A DNA stretch of 64,000 bases from Marinobacterium aestuarii (GCF_001651805.1 NZ_CP015839.1:868001-932000); one strand, 5' to 3'. Counted from the stretch's first letter, positions 17,341 to 27,524 are shown. Notes: generated by a model not told the origin, from the letters alone. Numbers and translations are program-made.

Positions 17341-18195
17341 TCAGTCCAGCCCGTCGAGCAGCCACTGGCGTGACTGGGTGGCGTGTTGCAGCGCATCCTG
17401 CGGTGCCTGGGCCAGGTACTTGTCGTTGAAAACGTCGAACACATAATCCCCCCGGTAGCCGATACCCTGGCAGTAGCGAATCAGTTCACGGATGCTCTGG
17501 CCATGGCTGCCTTCCCCCGGGTAAAGACGGGCATGGCGGGCGATATCGATCTGGTCTTCCAGAGCCGGAATGGCGCTCATGGCAAAATCCGACAACTGCA
17601 CCAGGCTGATACGCTCAACAGGAATCTCGGCCAGGGACTCAGGACCCTGAGCCTGGGCCAGCAGGTGGAAGCTGTCGATCACCAGGCTGAGGTTGGTGTT
17701 GCCCGCCCGTTTGATAATGTCCCAGGCCAGCGGATAGTTGTGCACATCGTGGGCCCAGGCCAGCGGCTTGAAGCCGATACGGATACCGCGCAGCGTTGCC
17801 AGTGTCGCCAGGGTGCGCAGGTCCGCCGCCATGCGGTCTATATCCACCGAAGCGTGGGACGAGGTGGCGGGGGTGACGATCAGCAGGCGACAGCCCAGGC
17901 GAGCCATGAGTTGCAGGTAGGTTTTGGCCAGCTCAATCTTGTAGGCCATGATCCGGCCTGAGTGCCCGCCAAAGTCACGCACTTCCTGCAGCGCGCTGAT
18001 GCGCAGGCCGCTGCTGCGGATGCGCTCTATCGAGCCGCTGAGGCCATCCTTGGCCCCCGACAAATCCAGTGCGCCCAGTTCGACGGCATCAAAGCCCGCC
18101 GCGGCTATGGCCTGGAGTTTGGCGTCCAGGGTGCCGGTCAGGCTCAGGCTGCTGATGGAAAAATGCGGTACTGTGCTGTTGTCGCCTTGAGTCAT
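17341..18195 (-). CDS. TIM-barrel protein, QuiC1-type 3-dehydroshikimate dehydratase-like
   Basis: 284 residues of the xylose-isomerase-like/AP endonuclease 2 TIM-barrel family, closest in layout to the N-terminal half of QuiC1-type 3-dehydroshikimate dehydratases (SLSGTL-like start, LAWAHDVHNYPLAWDI, IDSFH, LVQLSDF, FNDKY). In metal-dependent relatives a Glu sits in the FExLAW strand and another precedes I-F-N-D. Here these are Lys143 and Asp254, while Asp174 and Gln200 are kept. The metal site is therefore altered, and dehydratase activity should not be assumed. It starts 6 bp after the VOC gene stop, so the two are an operon. In QuiC1 proteins known to me, both parts are one polypeptide with the TIM barrel first; here they are separate and the order is reversed. 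Confidence 0.8.
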   Translation of the reverse strand: MTQGDNSTVPHFSISSLSLTGTLDAKLQAIAAAGFDAVELGALDLSGAKDGLSGSIERIRSSGLRISALQEVRDFGGHSGRIMAYKIELAKTYLQLMARLGCRLLIVTPATSSHASVDIDRMAADLRTLATLATLRGIRIGFKPLAWAHDVHNYPLAWDIIKRAGNTNLSLVIDSFHLLAQAQGPESLAEIPVERISLVQLSDFAMSAIPALEDQIDIARHARLYPGEGSHGQSIRELIRYCQGIGYRGDYVFDVFNDKYLAQAPQDALQHATQSRQWLLDGLD

Positions 18196-18201
18196 GGATA
18201 C

Positions 18202-19050
18202 TTACCGGCCGATAAAGAAATTGACGCTGGAATCGAACAGCGGGTGCTGCACGGCATAACAGTCGTTTGGCTGTGTGCCTGTCTGGGTACTCGCAGGGCC
18301 TGCGGGCCTGAACTGTAGCCCGCTAGCGCTGAAGTGGGCCTCTGTACCGGCCAGGTCCGAAGTGCTGAGCTCGATACTGGCAAAGCCTTCGTCGGCAAGA
18401 TCTCTGTGCTCGCCGTCCAGTTCCTGAAACCGCAATTGCAGTACTCCATCGGGGCTGGTGACAAGGTCAGGTTCGGTGGCGCTGAATCCGAATAGCTGAC
18501 AAAAGAAGTCGCTCCATTCGGGGCTGCGCCCGGCACAGACTGACAGCGTCAGCCCGCTGACCTGCTGCAGCTGTTCTGCCGGGACTTCAGTGTCTGGCAG
18601 GGCCTTGAAATCAATATCGTAAATACTGAGGTCCTGACCGTAGCGGTCGATCAGGTAAATCTGGCTGCCGCCGATGCACTCCAGCGCCGGGATGTTGAGT
18701 TCCATCACGCCTGCTGTCGTGCTGGCCTCCCAGGCGCCCCGTGCCAGCAGGGTCTGGTAGGCGCTGTTGGCATCGTTAACCCGCAGCGCCAGGGCGCAAA
18801 TGGAAGCACCGTGCTGCTGCGCGTAAGACTGGGCAAAGCTGCCAGGGGTGGCGTTGACGATAAAATTGATCTCTCCCTGACGGTACAGGGTGACATCCTT
18901 GCTGCGGTGCCGGGCGCAGGCCCTAAATCCCAGTTGCTCCAGAAAACTCACCAGCTGTGCAGGATCGGGCGCGGCGAATTCAACAAATTCCAGACCCTCA
19001 ATGCGCACGGCAGAGGTGTCAGTGACGGTCTTGGTACTGGTGTCCGACAT
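18202..19050 (-). CDS. VOC-family, 4-hydroxyphenylpyruvate dioxygenase-like protein
   Basis: 282 residues from the ATG at 19050; an in-frame ATG at 19185 would add 45 residues that do not resemble the family. The N-terminal half is clearly HPPD-like (LEFVEFAAPDP, RSKDVTLYRQGEINFIVNA, ELNIPALECIGGSQIYLIDRYG). In the C-terminal half, which carries the catalytic iron in HPPD, the expected ligands are replaced. No His is found in VSGLTLSV or GFASIEL, and the final Glu position reads NFFIGR. It is therefore probably not an HPPD but a partner of the downstream TIM-barrel protein, like the C-terminal domain of QuiC1. It is divergent from the GntR regulator. Confidence 0.78.
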   Translation of the reverse strand: MSDTSTKTVTDTSAVRIEGLEFVEFAAPDPAQLVSFLEQLGFRACARHRSKDVTLYRQGEINFIVNATPGSFAQSYAQQHGASICALALRVNDANSAYQTLLARGAWEASTTAGVMELNIPALECIGGSQIYLIDRYGQDLSIYDIDFKALPDTEVPAEQLQQVSGLTLSVCAGRSPEWSDFFCQLFGFSATEPDLVTSPDGVLQLRFQELDGEHRDLADEGFASIELSTSDLAGTEAHFSASGLQFRPAGPASTQTGTQPNDCYAVQHPLFDSSVNFFIGR

Positions 19051-19370
19051 GTGCTGGATGTCTCCCTGGGGTGATTCAACCTGGTCTCGCAGGCGCTGTC
19101 CGGCGGCGCAGCCACTGCAGTATAGGCGCTCGGTTGTGCAGCGGGGCTCGGGCAGGGCTGGTTTGATATCGCGATCAAGTGCCATATCTTTATTGTTAAA
19201 TACTACTTAATTAGTTTAATAATATCTATTTTTATATGTGATGTTACTTGTCGCAGCCGCAATACTTCATTGAAATGCGGCGATTGGCTTTCAATGCCGA
19301 TCTTGTTAGCTTAGGCCCCTACTTGAACAAAGGGTGCCGCGTTCCTGCGCAGGCCCAGACCGGTACAGCA

Positions 19371-20048
19371 ATGAACACTGACGACGAGAACAGCAGCACC
19401 TGTCAGCAGCTGCGCAATGACATTCTGGATGGCTCCATTGAGCCTGCCAGCAAGCTGTCCATCAGTCACCTGTCGGCTCGCTATGAATCCAGCGCAGCGC
19501 CGGTGCGTGAAGCTCTTTCCCGCCTGGCGGCGGAGGGGCTGGTTGTTCGCAAGGGCCAGCGCGGTTACTGGGCAGCGCCGGTGTCGGTGGAGGAGTTTCT
19601 GGAAGTGGCGCGCCTGCGTGTCATGCTGGAAGTGGATGCGTTTCGCCAGTCCATCCGCCACGGCGACCTCGATTGGGAAGCAGGTATTGCTGGTGCTAGG
19701 CACCGTGAACTGAGCGTGCGCCGCGCAGCCCAGGGGCAATTAAAGGAGAGGGCTGGTGAGCTGATTCGCGAAAATCGCCGTTTTCACATGGCGCTGATCG
19801 CCCAGTGCCCGTCCAAATGGCAGCTGCGTTTCATCTCAACACTATATGATCAGTCCGAGCGCTTTCGTCGCCTGTCCCTGATTAATCTGCGCGAAGGCCC
19901 CGCGGAAGTAGACGAGCACGAGCTGATCATGGAAGCGGCCTTTCGCCGCGATGAAGAGGCCGCCTGCGAGTTACTGCGCGCGCATATCGAGCACTCCAAT
20001 AGCCGCGTCGTCGAAACCCTGTTTCCGGATACAAAAGCAGACGGGTAG
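19371..20048 (+). CDS. GntR-family regulator, FadR/FCD type
   Basis: 225 residues from the ATG at 19371; an upstream in-frame TTG (19248) would add 41 residues without family resemblance. The N-terminal winged helix (about residues 10-70: LRNDILDGSI, then SAAPVREALSRLAAEGLV) is followed by an FCD ligand-binding domain (about 80-215) with the metal/ligand His pattern in FHMAL and in LRAHIEHS. These regulators usually repress carboxylate or sugar-acid catabolism until a small acid binds. The divergent VOC/TIM-barrel operon is the most likely target; the AT-rich 19190-19240 segment would hold the operator. Confidence 0.88.
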   Translation: MNTDDENSSTCQQLRNDILDGSIEPASKLSISHLSARYESSAAPVREALSRLAAEGLVVRKGQRGYWAAPVSVEEFLEVARLRVMLEVDAFRQSIRHGDLDWEAGIAGARHRELSVRRAAQGQLKERAGELIRENRRFHMALIAQCPSKWQLRFISTLYDQSERFRRLSLINLREGPAEVDEHELIMEAAFRRDEEAACELLRAHIEHSNSRVVETLFPDTKADG

Positions 20049-20072
20049 CCTCTTGGACAATACTCGGCCTAG

Positions 20073-20093
20073 CGCTCCTGAAAAGCAGGAGCG
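20073..20093 (+). terminator. Hairpin after the GntR gene
   Basis: An 8-bp perfect stem CGCTCCTG/CAGGAGCG with a 5-base loop, 25 bp after the stop codon. There is no T run, so termination is uncertain. The remaining 20094-20620 is AT-rich non-coding DNA before pntA, with TATAAT at 20220-20225 and a small hairpin GTACGG/CCGTAC near 20507-20524. No gene was recognised there. Confidence 0.4.
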
Positions 20094-20620
20094 TCCTGTT
20101 GGGTGATATGGATTGTCACCCAACTTTAAACATTAATTACCTTTAATTAACCAGTCGGTCAGTTTAAATAGCTTCCCGTGTGGCCTGGGTCGATAAAAGT
20201 CTGCCTAATCTCTGCTATATATAATGGGGTTGTGGCCGGAAAAGTCGGAAATATAATTATGGAAAAGACGAACTTTATTGCAGCTATAAGAAATCTATTA
20301 TGGCTAAAGGACTAATCCTAAAAAATAACTAAAAAAGTTACAATTCCCCCTCGACTGAAACAATTGAAACACATACATTAAGCTAAATTAGACCCCAGCT
20401 CGGTCGTCAGGAGTTGTTGGCCACCTTGTTCAAAGACAATCAGGTGTCGTTATTGGTGAGATGGTGGCGTCCGAATCACGGCATAATCGAGTGACATCAG
20501 CTGTCTGTACGGCAATGACCGTACGTCTATGGCCGGTACGCGAATTTCAGGTGCCTTGTCCAGCTTTGGGCAGCGCCGTCCGTTTTTGAAAACCTTTGGT
20601 ATTGCGGAGTGTAAAAAGAG

Positions 20621-22183
20621 ATGCGAATAGGTGTCCCTAAAGAGATCGACGAAGGGGAAAAGCGGGTTGCGCTTACCCCCGAGGTGGCCGGCCAATTGCA
20701 AAAGCTGGGCTTTAGCCTGGCGATTGAAACCCGAGCAGGCGAAGCCGCCCATTTCGACGATGACCAGTATCGCGAAGCCGGCGTCGAGATTATCGAAGAC
20801 CCGAAAGAACTCTGGCGTTCGTCCGATATTATTATGAAGGTGCGCCCGCCCAGTCAGCATCCGGAGCTGGGTTTTTATGGCGTTGAACTGCTGCGCAAGG
20901 GTCAGACCCTGATCAGTTTCCTCTATCCTGCGCAAAACCCCGAGCTGCTGCAGGCGCTGTCTGAGCGCGGTGTTACGGCGCTGGCGATGGATTCAGTGCC
21001 GCGTATTTCCCGCGCCCAGAAAATGGATGCCCTGAGCTCCATGGCCAATATCGCCGGTTATCGTGCGGTGGTTGAGGCGGCGCAGCATTTTGGCCGTTTC
21101 TTTACCGGCCAGATCACCGCCGCCGGCAAGATTCCGCCGGCCAAGGTGCTGGTCATCGGTGCCGGTGTCGCGGGTCTTGCAGCCATAGGTGCGGCCAAGA
21201 GCATGGGCGCCATCGTGCGTGCTTTCGATACCCGTCCCGAGGTGAAGGAACAGGTCGAGAGCATGGACGCCGAGTTCCTGATGCTGGACTTCAAGGATGA
21301 GGATGGCAGCGGCGAGGGCGGTTATGCCAAGACCATGAGCGCCGAGTTCATCAAGGCCGAGATGGCGCTGTTCGCGGCCCAGGCCGAGGAGGTGGATATC
21401 ATCATCACCACGGCGCTGATCCCGGGCCGCGCTGCGCCCGAGCTGATCACCGAAGGCATGGTCACCTGCATGAAGCCCGGCAGCGTGATCGTCGATCTGG
21501 CGGCCGAGGCGGGTGGCAACTGCAAGCTGACCGTCGCCAACGAGGTGGTGGTGCGCCACGGTGTTACCCTGATCGGCTATACTAACCTGCCGAGCCGCCT
21601 GGCGGCTCAGTCGAGCCAGCTGTACGCCACCAACCTGCGCCATCTGCTGACCGATTTGTGCCCGCAGAAGGACGGCGAAATCGTCGTCAACATGGACGAC
21701 GAAGTCATCCGTGGCGCCACAGTGGTGAAGGAAGGCAATGTCACCTGGCCGCCGCCTGCACCGCGTATTTCCGCCGCACCCAAGGCGGATATGGGCGACA
21801 AGGCGAAGGCCGCGATGCCAAAGCCAGCTGCAAAACCGGCGCACCCGCTGGCCTTCCTGATACCGCTGGCAGTCGCCGGCCTGGTGCTGTTTGGCCTGGG
21901 TGCCGTGGCGCCACCGGCCTTTATCGGCCACTTGACGGTGTTCGTGCTGTCCTGTTTTGTCGGCTACATGGTGGTCTGGGGCGTGTCCCATTCGCTGCAC
22001 ACGCCGCTGATGAGTGTGACCAACGCTATCAGTAGCATCATCGTTATAGGGGCACTGATTCAGATCTCCAGCGACAGCACGCTGGTCGTGGTGCTGTCGA
22101 CGCTGGCGGTGTTTATCACCAGCATCAACATAGTCGGTGGTTTCGCCGTGACTCAGCGCATGCTGCGCATGTTCAGGAAATAA
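20621..22183 (+). CDS. pntA: Proton-translocating NAD(P) transhydrogenase subunit alpha
   Basis: Couples proton re-entry to reduction of NADP+ by NADH. 520 residues with domain I (NAD-binding) at the N-terminus starting [20 protein letters not shown], the dinucleotide-binding [18 protein letters not shown] at about 180, and four hydrophobic helices of domain II at the C-terminus (about 405-520). This is the E. coli-type two-subunit layout with a fused alpha. A Pro/Ala/Lys-rich linker (about 375-405) joins the domains. AAAAGAG precedes the ATG. It is followed 10 bp later by pntB. Confidence 0.96.
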   Translation: MRIGVPKEIDEGEKRVALTPEVAGQLQKLGFSLAIETRAGEAAHFDDDQYREAGVEIIEDPKELWRSSDIIMKVRPPSQHPELGFYGVELLRKGQTLISFLYPAQNPELLQALSERGVTALAMDSVPRISRAQKMDALSSMANIAGYRAVVEAAQHFGRFFTGQITAAGKIPPAKVLVIGAGVAGLAAIGAAKSMGAIVRAFDTRPEVKEQVESMDAEFLMLDFKDEDGSGEGGYAKTMSAEFIKAEMALFAAQAEEVDIIITTALIPGRAAPELITEGMVTCMKPGSVIVDLAAEAGGNCKLTVANEVVVRHGVTLIGYTNLPSRLAAQSSQLYATNLRHLLTDLCPQKDGEIVVNMDDEVIRGATVVKEGNVTWPPPAPRISAAPKADMGDKAKAAMPKPAAKPAHPLAFLIPLAVAGLVLFGLGAVAPPAFIGHLTVFVLSCFVGYMVVWGVSHSLHTPLMSVTNAISSIIVIGALIQISSDSTLVVVLSTLAVFITSINIVGGFAVTQRMLRMFRK

Positions 22184-22193
22184 GGCCAATACG

Positions 22194-23600
22194 ATGAGTA
22201 CAGGTGTAATCACAGCGTCCTATATCGGTGCCAGTGCACTGTTCATCCTGGCGCTCGGTGGCCTCAGCCACCAGGAAAGCGCGCGCCGGGGCAATCTCTA
22301 CGGCATGCTGGGCATGGGGCTGGCATTGGTCGTCACCATTTTCGGCCTGGTCACCGACAATCGCTTCGCGCTCATTGTTGGCATGCTTGCCGGCGGCGGT
22401 ATCGGCTGGTATCTGGCGAAAAAGGTCGAGATGACCCAGATGCCGGAGCTGGTGGCGATTCTGCACAGCCTGGTGGGCCTGGCGGCGGTGTGCGTCGGTT
22501 TTGCCAATGCGCTGGATCACGGCGCTGACATCAGCGGTGTCGAGAAAACCATTCACGATGTTGAAACCTATATCGGCATCCTCATCGGTGCCGTGACCCT
22601 CTCAGGTTCGGTGGCGGCCTACCTCAAGCTCAGCGCCAAGATCAGCGGCAAGCCACTGCAGCTGCCGGGTCGGCATCTGTTTAACGTAGGCCTGCTGCTA
22701 CTGTCGATCTGGTTTGGTGTGCTCTTCGTCCAGCAGTCCGCCCTGGGTGGCGGTACCGTCTGGTTGCTCCTGATGACCCTGCTGGCGCTGCTGTTCGGCG
22801 TGCACATGGTCATGGCCATCGGTGGTGCCGACATGCCGGTGGTGGTGTCGATGCTCAACAGCTACTCCGGCTGGGCCGCAGCGGCCATGGGCTTCATGCT
22901 CGGCAATGACCTGCTGATCGTGGTCGGTGCCCTGGTGGGTTCCAGCGGTGCCATCCTCAGCTACATTATGTGCAAGGCGATGAACCGCAAGTTCGTCAAT
23001 GTCATCCTCGGTGGTTTTGGCACCGGCGCCAGCAAGAGCGGCGCCGCGGCGGGTCCTGCCGGCGAAGCCGGTGATGTTAAACCGATAGAGGCGGAAGAAG
23101 CGGCAGACCTGCTGGAAAACGCCCGTGAAGTCATGATAGTGCCGGGTTACGGCATGGCGGTGGCGCAGGCGCAGCATATCGTCTACGAAATCACCAAGAA
23201 GCTGCGTGACAAGGGCGTCAACGTACGCTTTGGTATTCACCCGGTGGCCGGGCGCATGCCGGGCCACATGAACGTGCTGCTGGCCGAAGCCCGGGTGCCC
23301 TACGATATCGTCTACGAAATGGACGAAATCAACGGTGACTTCTCCAAGGTGGATGTGTCCATCGTGATCGGTGCCAATGACATCGTTAACCCTGCGGCGC
23401 AGGAAGTGCCTGACAGCCCCATTGCCGGCATGCCGGTGCTGGAGCCCTGGAAAGGCAAGACCACCATCGTGCTCAAGCGCAGCATGGGTACCGGCTACGC
23501 CGGCGTTGATAACCCGCTGTTCTACAAGGACAACACGCGCATGCTGTTCGGCGATGCGAAGGAAAGCGTCGATGCGGTGCTGAAGTTCCTGAGTCACTAA
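22194..23600 (+). CDS. pntB: NAD(P) transhydrogenase subunit beta
   Basis: 468 residues. Eight to nine hydrophobic helices of domain II come first (about 5-265), then a short linker, then domain III, which binds NADP(H), from about 290 ([37 protein letters not shown]; the [10 protein letters not shown] and [15 protein letters not shown] motifs). All usual sequence landmarks are present. It forms an operon with pntA and ends before a clear terminator. Confidence 0.96.
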   Translation: MSTGVITASYIGASALFILALGGLSHQESARRGNLYGMLGMGLALVVTIFGLVTDNRFALIVGMLAGGGIGWYLAKKVEMTQMPELVAILHSLVGLAAVCVGFANALDHGADISGVEKTIHDVETYIGILIGAVTLSGSVAAYLKLSAKISGKPLQLPGRHLFNVGLLLLSIWFGVLFVQQSALGGGTVWLLLMTLLALLFGVHMVMAIGGADMPVVVSMLNSYSGWAAAAMGFMLGNDLLIVVGALVGSSGAILSYIMCKAMNRKFVNVILGGFGTGASKSGAAAGPAGEAGDVKPIEAEEAADLLENAREVMIVPGYGMAVAQAQHIVYEITKKLRDKGVNVRFGIHPVAGRMPGHMNVLLAEARVPYDIVYEMDEINGDFSKVDVSIVIGANDIVNPAAQEVPDSPIAGMPVLEPWKGKTTIVLKRSMGTGYAGVDNPLFYKDNTRMLFGDAKESVDAVLKFLSH

Positions 23601-23642
23601 AAGCGGCGAAAGGTGCGCCCTTCGCGAGGAGGGCTAGACGAT

Positions 23643-23674
23643 AAAAAATGCCAGTCCATTGACTGGCATTTTTT
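23643..23674 (+). terminator. Terminator of pntAB (bidirectional-looking)
   Basis: AAAAATGCCAGTC and GACTGGCATTTTTT form a perfect stem with a CATT loop and are flanked by A and T runs. It can also serve the convergent LysR gene that ends at 23736. Confidence 0.92.
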
Positions 23675-23735
23675 ATGGGCGCGGCTCAATAGGAGCGACA
23701 GCCTGTCAGGTCCTATTTACACAGGCTAACAGAGC

Positions 23736-24644
23736 CTATGAAAATTCCGGATAGCGTTTGCGCATATCCTCAAGCAGGATTCGGAACAGCTCTGTGGCGG
23801 CTTGGGTCATGATGTCGCGCTTGGGTGTCACCATTGAAATCAGGCTGTCGGGAATGTTTTCGACCAGCGGTACTATGCTCAGCTCTGCCTTGATATGGTC
23901 GAATTCCAGCGCTTCGAGGGAGTAAAGCGCAGCCAGGTCGGTGCTTTGAAGCAGCATGCGCGCCAGCGTCATTGAGGTGCATTCCCGCACGCTGGTCGGT
24001 AGCGGCACGCCATTGACAGCAAATAGCTGGTAATAATAGGTGCTCTGATCCTGCGGCGGATCTAGGGTGATCCAGCCGGTCTGCTGCAATGCGCGCAGCG
24101 ACCTTGTCTTGCGCAAGGGGTGATCCTTGCGTACCACTACGACATTGGGAATGCGGCAGATGGGTTGCCATTCCAGTGCGCTTTCCATCACGGGCACCTG
24201 GGATGTGATGGCGAAGTCGATGCCGCCCTGGCGCAGCTGTTCCAGTAGCTGCGCCGGGCGCATCTCCAGAATACGCAGTTTGGCAGCGGGGTGGCGGCGC
24301 TGAAATTCGTTAAGACTGCCAACCAGCGGCTTGAGCAGCGACGACACCGGGGTTATGCCGATAGTCACTTCGCTGTTCAGCGCCCCTTGCATGCTTTCCA
24401 GATCCTGCTGTGCCCGTCGAGCCGTTTCCTGCATCAGGCGGGCATAGCCGAGCAGGCGCTGGCCATAGGGAGTCAGGGTGATGCCGTGAGCACTGCGGTT
24501 GAACAGGCTGACGCCATACTGGTTTTCCAGCTCCTTGATCGCCTTGCTCAGAGCGGGCTGGGTTATATGCAGTTGCCGTGCGGCGGCCTGCAGGCTGCCG
24601 GCTTCGTGAACCGCCAGAAAAGCTCTTAAGTGATGGGTTTTCAT
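23736..24644 (-). CDS. LysR-family regulator (AbgR-like)
   Basis: 302 residues; N-terminal helix-turn-helix HHLRAFLAVHEAGSLQAAARQL followed by ITQPALSKAIKELE, then an effector domain. The architecture resembles regulators next to amidohydrolase/transport modules such as AbgR. Here it lies 43 bp downstream of an M20 amidohydrolase gene, on the same strand as the transporter-amidohydrolase operon, so it may be the third gene of that unit or its local regulator. Confidence 0.88.
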   Translation of the reverse strand: MKTHHLRAFLAVHEAGSLQAAARQLHITQPALSKAIKELENQYGVSLFNRSAHGITLTPYGQRLLGYARLMQETARRAQQDLESMQGALNSEVTIGITPVSSLLKPLVGSLNEFQRRHPAAKLRILEMRPAQLLEQLRQGGIDFAITSQVPVMESALEWQPICRIPNVVVVRKDHPLRKTRSLRALQQTGWITLDPPQDQSTYYYQLFAVNGVPLPTSVRECTSMTLARMLLQSTDLAALYSLEALEFDHIKAELSIVPLVENIPDSLISMVTPKRDIMTQAATELFRILLEDMRKRYPEFS

Positions 24645-24687
24645 GGCGTTATTCTACACCGGGCTAGCTGCAGGTCACCTGTCGAGG

Positions 24688-25866
24688 TCAGCAAAGATAG
24701 CGGTTGACCAGCTCGACCCAGCAGGCGGCACCGAGCGGCACCAGTCGATCGTTGAAATCATAGTGGGGGTTGTGTACTGAGCAACCGACCCAGTCACCGG
24801 TGCCGTTGGCCAGCAGGAAGTAGCACCCCGGCCTTTCCTTCAGCATCCAGGCAAAATCTTCGCTGCCCATGAGTGGCTGGGCCTCACTTCCCTCTACAAA
24901 ATCGGCGCCCAGGACATCACTGATGCAGTCGTGCACCAGCTGGGTTTGCTCAGCGCTGTTTTGCAGTGGTGGTACCAGGCGGTGGTACTCGATATGAGCA
25001 TCGATGCCATAGGCGCTGCACTGACCCTGGACTATTTCGCGAATGCGTTTTTCCAGTAGTTCCCGGCTCTCGGGCGTGAGAGCACGCACTGATAGTGTTA
25101 GCGAAGCCTGATCCGGTATCACATTGGAGGCGGTGCCGGCTTCAAGCTTGCCGATGCTGAGTACCGCCGCTTCTATGGGGTCAAGGTTGCGTGAAATGAT
25201 GGTTTGCAGTGCCAGCACTATGCTGGCCAGGGCCGGAGTCGGGTCGATCGAAAGATGGGGCAGGGCGGCATGACCGCCTTTGCCCTGCAGGCGAATTTCG
25301 ACGCGATCCGACGAGGCCATGAAGACGCCGGCCCTGGCGACGCCGTGGCCAACCTCCTTGCCCGGCATATTGTGCAGCGCATAGACCGCATCGCAGGGGA
25401 AGCGCTCGAACAGGCCGTCCTCGATCATCGCCTTGGCCCCGCTCAGGCCTTCTTCATCGGGCTGAAATATCAGGTTAAGGGTGCCGTCGAAGTGGCGGTT
25501 GTGGGCCAGATACTGGGCCGCTGCCAGCAGGATAGCGGTATGACCGTCGTGACCACAGGCATGCATGCGACCATCGATAGTGCTCGCATGGGCTAGGCCG
25601 GTGCGCTCCTGCATAGGCAGGGCATCCATGTCGGCCCGCAGGCCGATACTGCGGCTGCCGGTGCCGTTATGTAGTACGCCGACCACTCCCTGACCGCCGA
25701 TGCCGGTGTGGGTCTCGTAGCCCCAGTCTTGCAGTAGGCGGGCGACCAGCGCGGAAGTGCGCGGCACCTCGGCGCCGAGTTCCGGATGGGCATGGATATC
25801 CTGGCGAATACGCACGAATTCTGCGCAGCTGTGCAGGAAGTCGGGGTTTTCAATCAGTCGGGTCAT
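24688..25866 (-). CDS. M20-family amidohydrolase/aminoacylase
   Basis: 392 residues, a cytoplasmic dinuclear metal hydrolase of the M20D group (hippurate hydrolase, N-acyl amino acid amidohydrolase, AbgA/B relatives). Metal and catalytic segments are visible: GLRADMDALP, ACGHDGHTAILLAA, FQPDEEG with the general-base Glu pair, ALHNMPG, and the late His in HNPHYDFND. The lid/dimerisation domain (about 185-295) carries KGGHAALPH. I start it at the ATG at 25866, whose first bases overlap the transporter stop (ATGA); longer frames run back into the transporter gene. It likely cleaves an N-acyl or amide compound brought in by the MHS transporter. Confidence 0.92.
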   Translation of the reverse strand: MTRLIENPDFLHSCAEFVRIRQDIHAHPELGAEVPRTSALVARLLQDWGYETHTGIGGQGVVGVLHNGTGSRSIGLRADMDALPMQERTGLAHASTIDGRMHACGHDGHTAILLAAAQYLAHNRHFDGTLNLIFQPDEEGLSGAKAMIEDGLFERFPCDAVYALHNMPGKEVGHGVARAGVFMASSDRVEIRLQGKGGHAALPHLSIDPTPALASIVLALQTIISRNLDPIEAAVLSIGKLEAGTASNVIPDQASLTLSVRALTPESRELLEKRIREIVQGQCSAYGIDAHIEYHRLVPPLQNSAEQTQLVHDCISDVLGADFVEGSEAQPLMGSEDFAWMLKERPGCYFLLANGTGDWVGCSVHNPHYDFNDRLVPLGAACWVELVNRYLC

Positions 25867-27191
25867 TGGAGGGCTCCTGCTGTGTGCTGATTGTCTGCAC
25901 GGGTTGGTGTGGGAAAGCGCCACATGGCAATGCTGCTCACTACTACCGCGAGCATGAGGTAATAGGCCGGCGCCATCTTGTCGCCACTCCAGACGATCAG
26001 CATCGAGACCAGCAGTGGCGTGAATCCACCAAAGACGGTGACACCGAAGCCATAGATGGCTGACATGCCGCTGGCACGATACTGCTGGCGAAAGGCTTCC
26101 ATGATCAGTACGAAGAGGGAGGACGAGACAGTAGCGAACAGGGTGATCAGTACACCGATAATCAGCAGTGCCTGCCACAGGGCGGTGGTGTTGTGCAGCA
26201 GCGCGAACGCCGGGTAGATCAGGACGAAGGTCAGTGCCAGGCCGATCAATGGCAGGGTCTTGCGACTGTGTAGGCGGTCGCAAAAACGGCCCAGTATCGG
26301 AGGCAGGATAAAGAGTGTCAGGCCCGCGAGCACGGCAACGGCAAAGGCGGTGGTGGCTGGGTAGTTGAGCTCGCGGATCAGGTAGGTCGGCATGTAAAAC
26401 ACTTCGATATACATCGAGGCGGTACCGGCCCAGATCATCAGCATGCCGCAGATGATGGTGCGCCACTGGGTTTTCAGCACGGTCTTGATGGGCGATGCCT
26501 CGGTGCTGGTGCCCGTGTGGGTTTCGTCCAGGTTGCGGCGTATATAGAGCCCGACCGGGCCGATAAGCAGGCCGAGGATAAACGGAATCCGCCAGCCCCA
26601 GGCGAGGATCTCATTTTCTTCCAGCAGGCCGTTAATGGCAAAGCCCACCAGGGCACCGGCCAGTGCGGCTGCGCCCTGGCTGGCGAGCTGCCAGCTGACC
26701 ATGTAACAGCGGCGGTGACGGTTGTCCGATTCCATCAGGGCGGCGGAGGCGGCACCAATCTCGCCACCGGCCGAGAGGCCTTGCAGTAGCCGCCCCAATA
26801 CCAGCAGCACTGTTGCTGCCAGGCCGATACTGTCATAGGTAGGTGTTAGCGCGATCAGCGCGGTGCCCAGTGTCATCAGCGCTATGGTCAGCGTGAGGGC
26901 CGCCTTGCGACCGTGGCGGTCGGCGTAGTTGCCAATCAACACGGCGCCGAGGGGACGCATGACAAAGCCGACGCCGAAGGTGGCCAGCGATAGCAGCAAG
27001 GCGACAGCCGGGCTTTCGACGTTGAAAAACAGCTGGCCGATGACGGCGGCGAAAAAGCTGTAGACGGTGAAGTCATACATCTCGAGGCCATTGCCGACCG
27101 AGATGGCGATTACGTTTTTACGTGCCGTTTTGGCGGGTCGGGCCGAAGCCGTTTCCCCCAGCGGTAAGGTTACTTCCAGAGTGCCGCTCAT
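25863..27191 (-). CDS. MFS transporter, metabolite:H+ symporter (MHS) family
   Basis: 442 residues with 12 hydrophobic segments. MHS-family features: NVIAISVGNGLEMYDFTVYS in helix 1, RPLGAVLIGNYADRHGRK in loop 2-3 and GLSAGGEIGAASAALMES in helix 5. Relatives carry proline/betaine, 2-oxoglutarate, citrate, shikimate and aromatic acids. AGGAAAAG precedes the ATG. It is first in an operon with the M20 amidohydrolase (4-bp overlap), so the natural substrate may be an acylated amino acid or amide. The 27192-27524 gap upstream is AT-rich and holds the promoter; no gene was seen in it. Confidence 0.9.
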   Translation of the reverse strand: MSGTLEVTLPLGETASARPAKTARKNVIAISVGNGLEMYDFTVYSFFAAVIGQLFFNVESPAVALLLSLATFGVGFVMRPLGAVLIGNYADRHGRKAALTLTIALMTLGTALIALTPTYDSIGLAATVLLVLGRLLQGLSAGGEIGAASAALMESDNRHRRCYMVSWQLASQGAAALAGALVGFAINGLLEENEILAWGWRIPFILGLLIGPVGLYIRRNLDETHTGTSTEASPIKTVLKTQWRTIICGMLMIWAGTASMYIEVFYMPTYLIRELNYPATTAFAVAVLAGLTLFILPPILGRFCDRLHSRKTLPLIGLALTFVLIYPAFALLHNTTALWQALLIIGVLITLFATVSSSLFVLIMEAFRQQYRASGMSAIYGFGVTVFGGFTPLLVSMLIVWSGDKMAPAYYLMLAVVVSSIAMWRFPTPTRADNQHTAGALQ

Positions 27192-27524
27192 AGTCTTTTC
27201 CTGCTTGTTATTGGATACATATGGAATGAAATTGTCAGCATGCTGGTTTTCGATAATACAGAGCGCGCAGGAATTGGCTCTGAACTAAAAATTATTGGTA
27301 TTCGTTAAAATGTGTTTCTGTGGCGGGTATTTAAATTGAAATGTACGGCTTTAGGGATGTTGCTTGGATCTGCTTTGGTGGCTTTAAGTAGGACGTATTT
27401 TGGTGATTGTTAGGTCGAAGCGGCGGGGTGGGCGGCGATACGGTAGTGAAAGTGTCGGTGGGTCGAGCTCGGTGGCGGCTGTCTATTTTTGGTTATGTAT
27501 ATAACTATTATTCATAAATTTAGT

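Noticed and set aside
18202-19050. hppD (4-hydroxyphenylpyruvate dioxygenase)
   Set aside because: The N-terminal half resembles HPPD, but the iron ligands of the catalytic half are missing and the protein is shorter than HPPD.
24688-26466. 592-residue fusion of a transporter part with the M20 hydrolase
   Set aside because: The extra N-terminal part is out of frame with the real MFS gene and reads as a shadow; the hydrolase starts at 25866.
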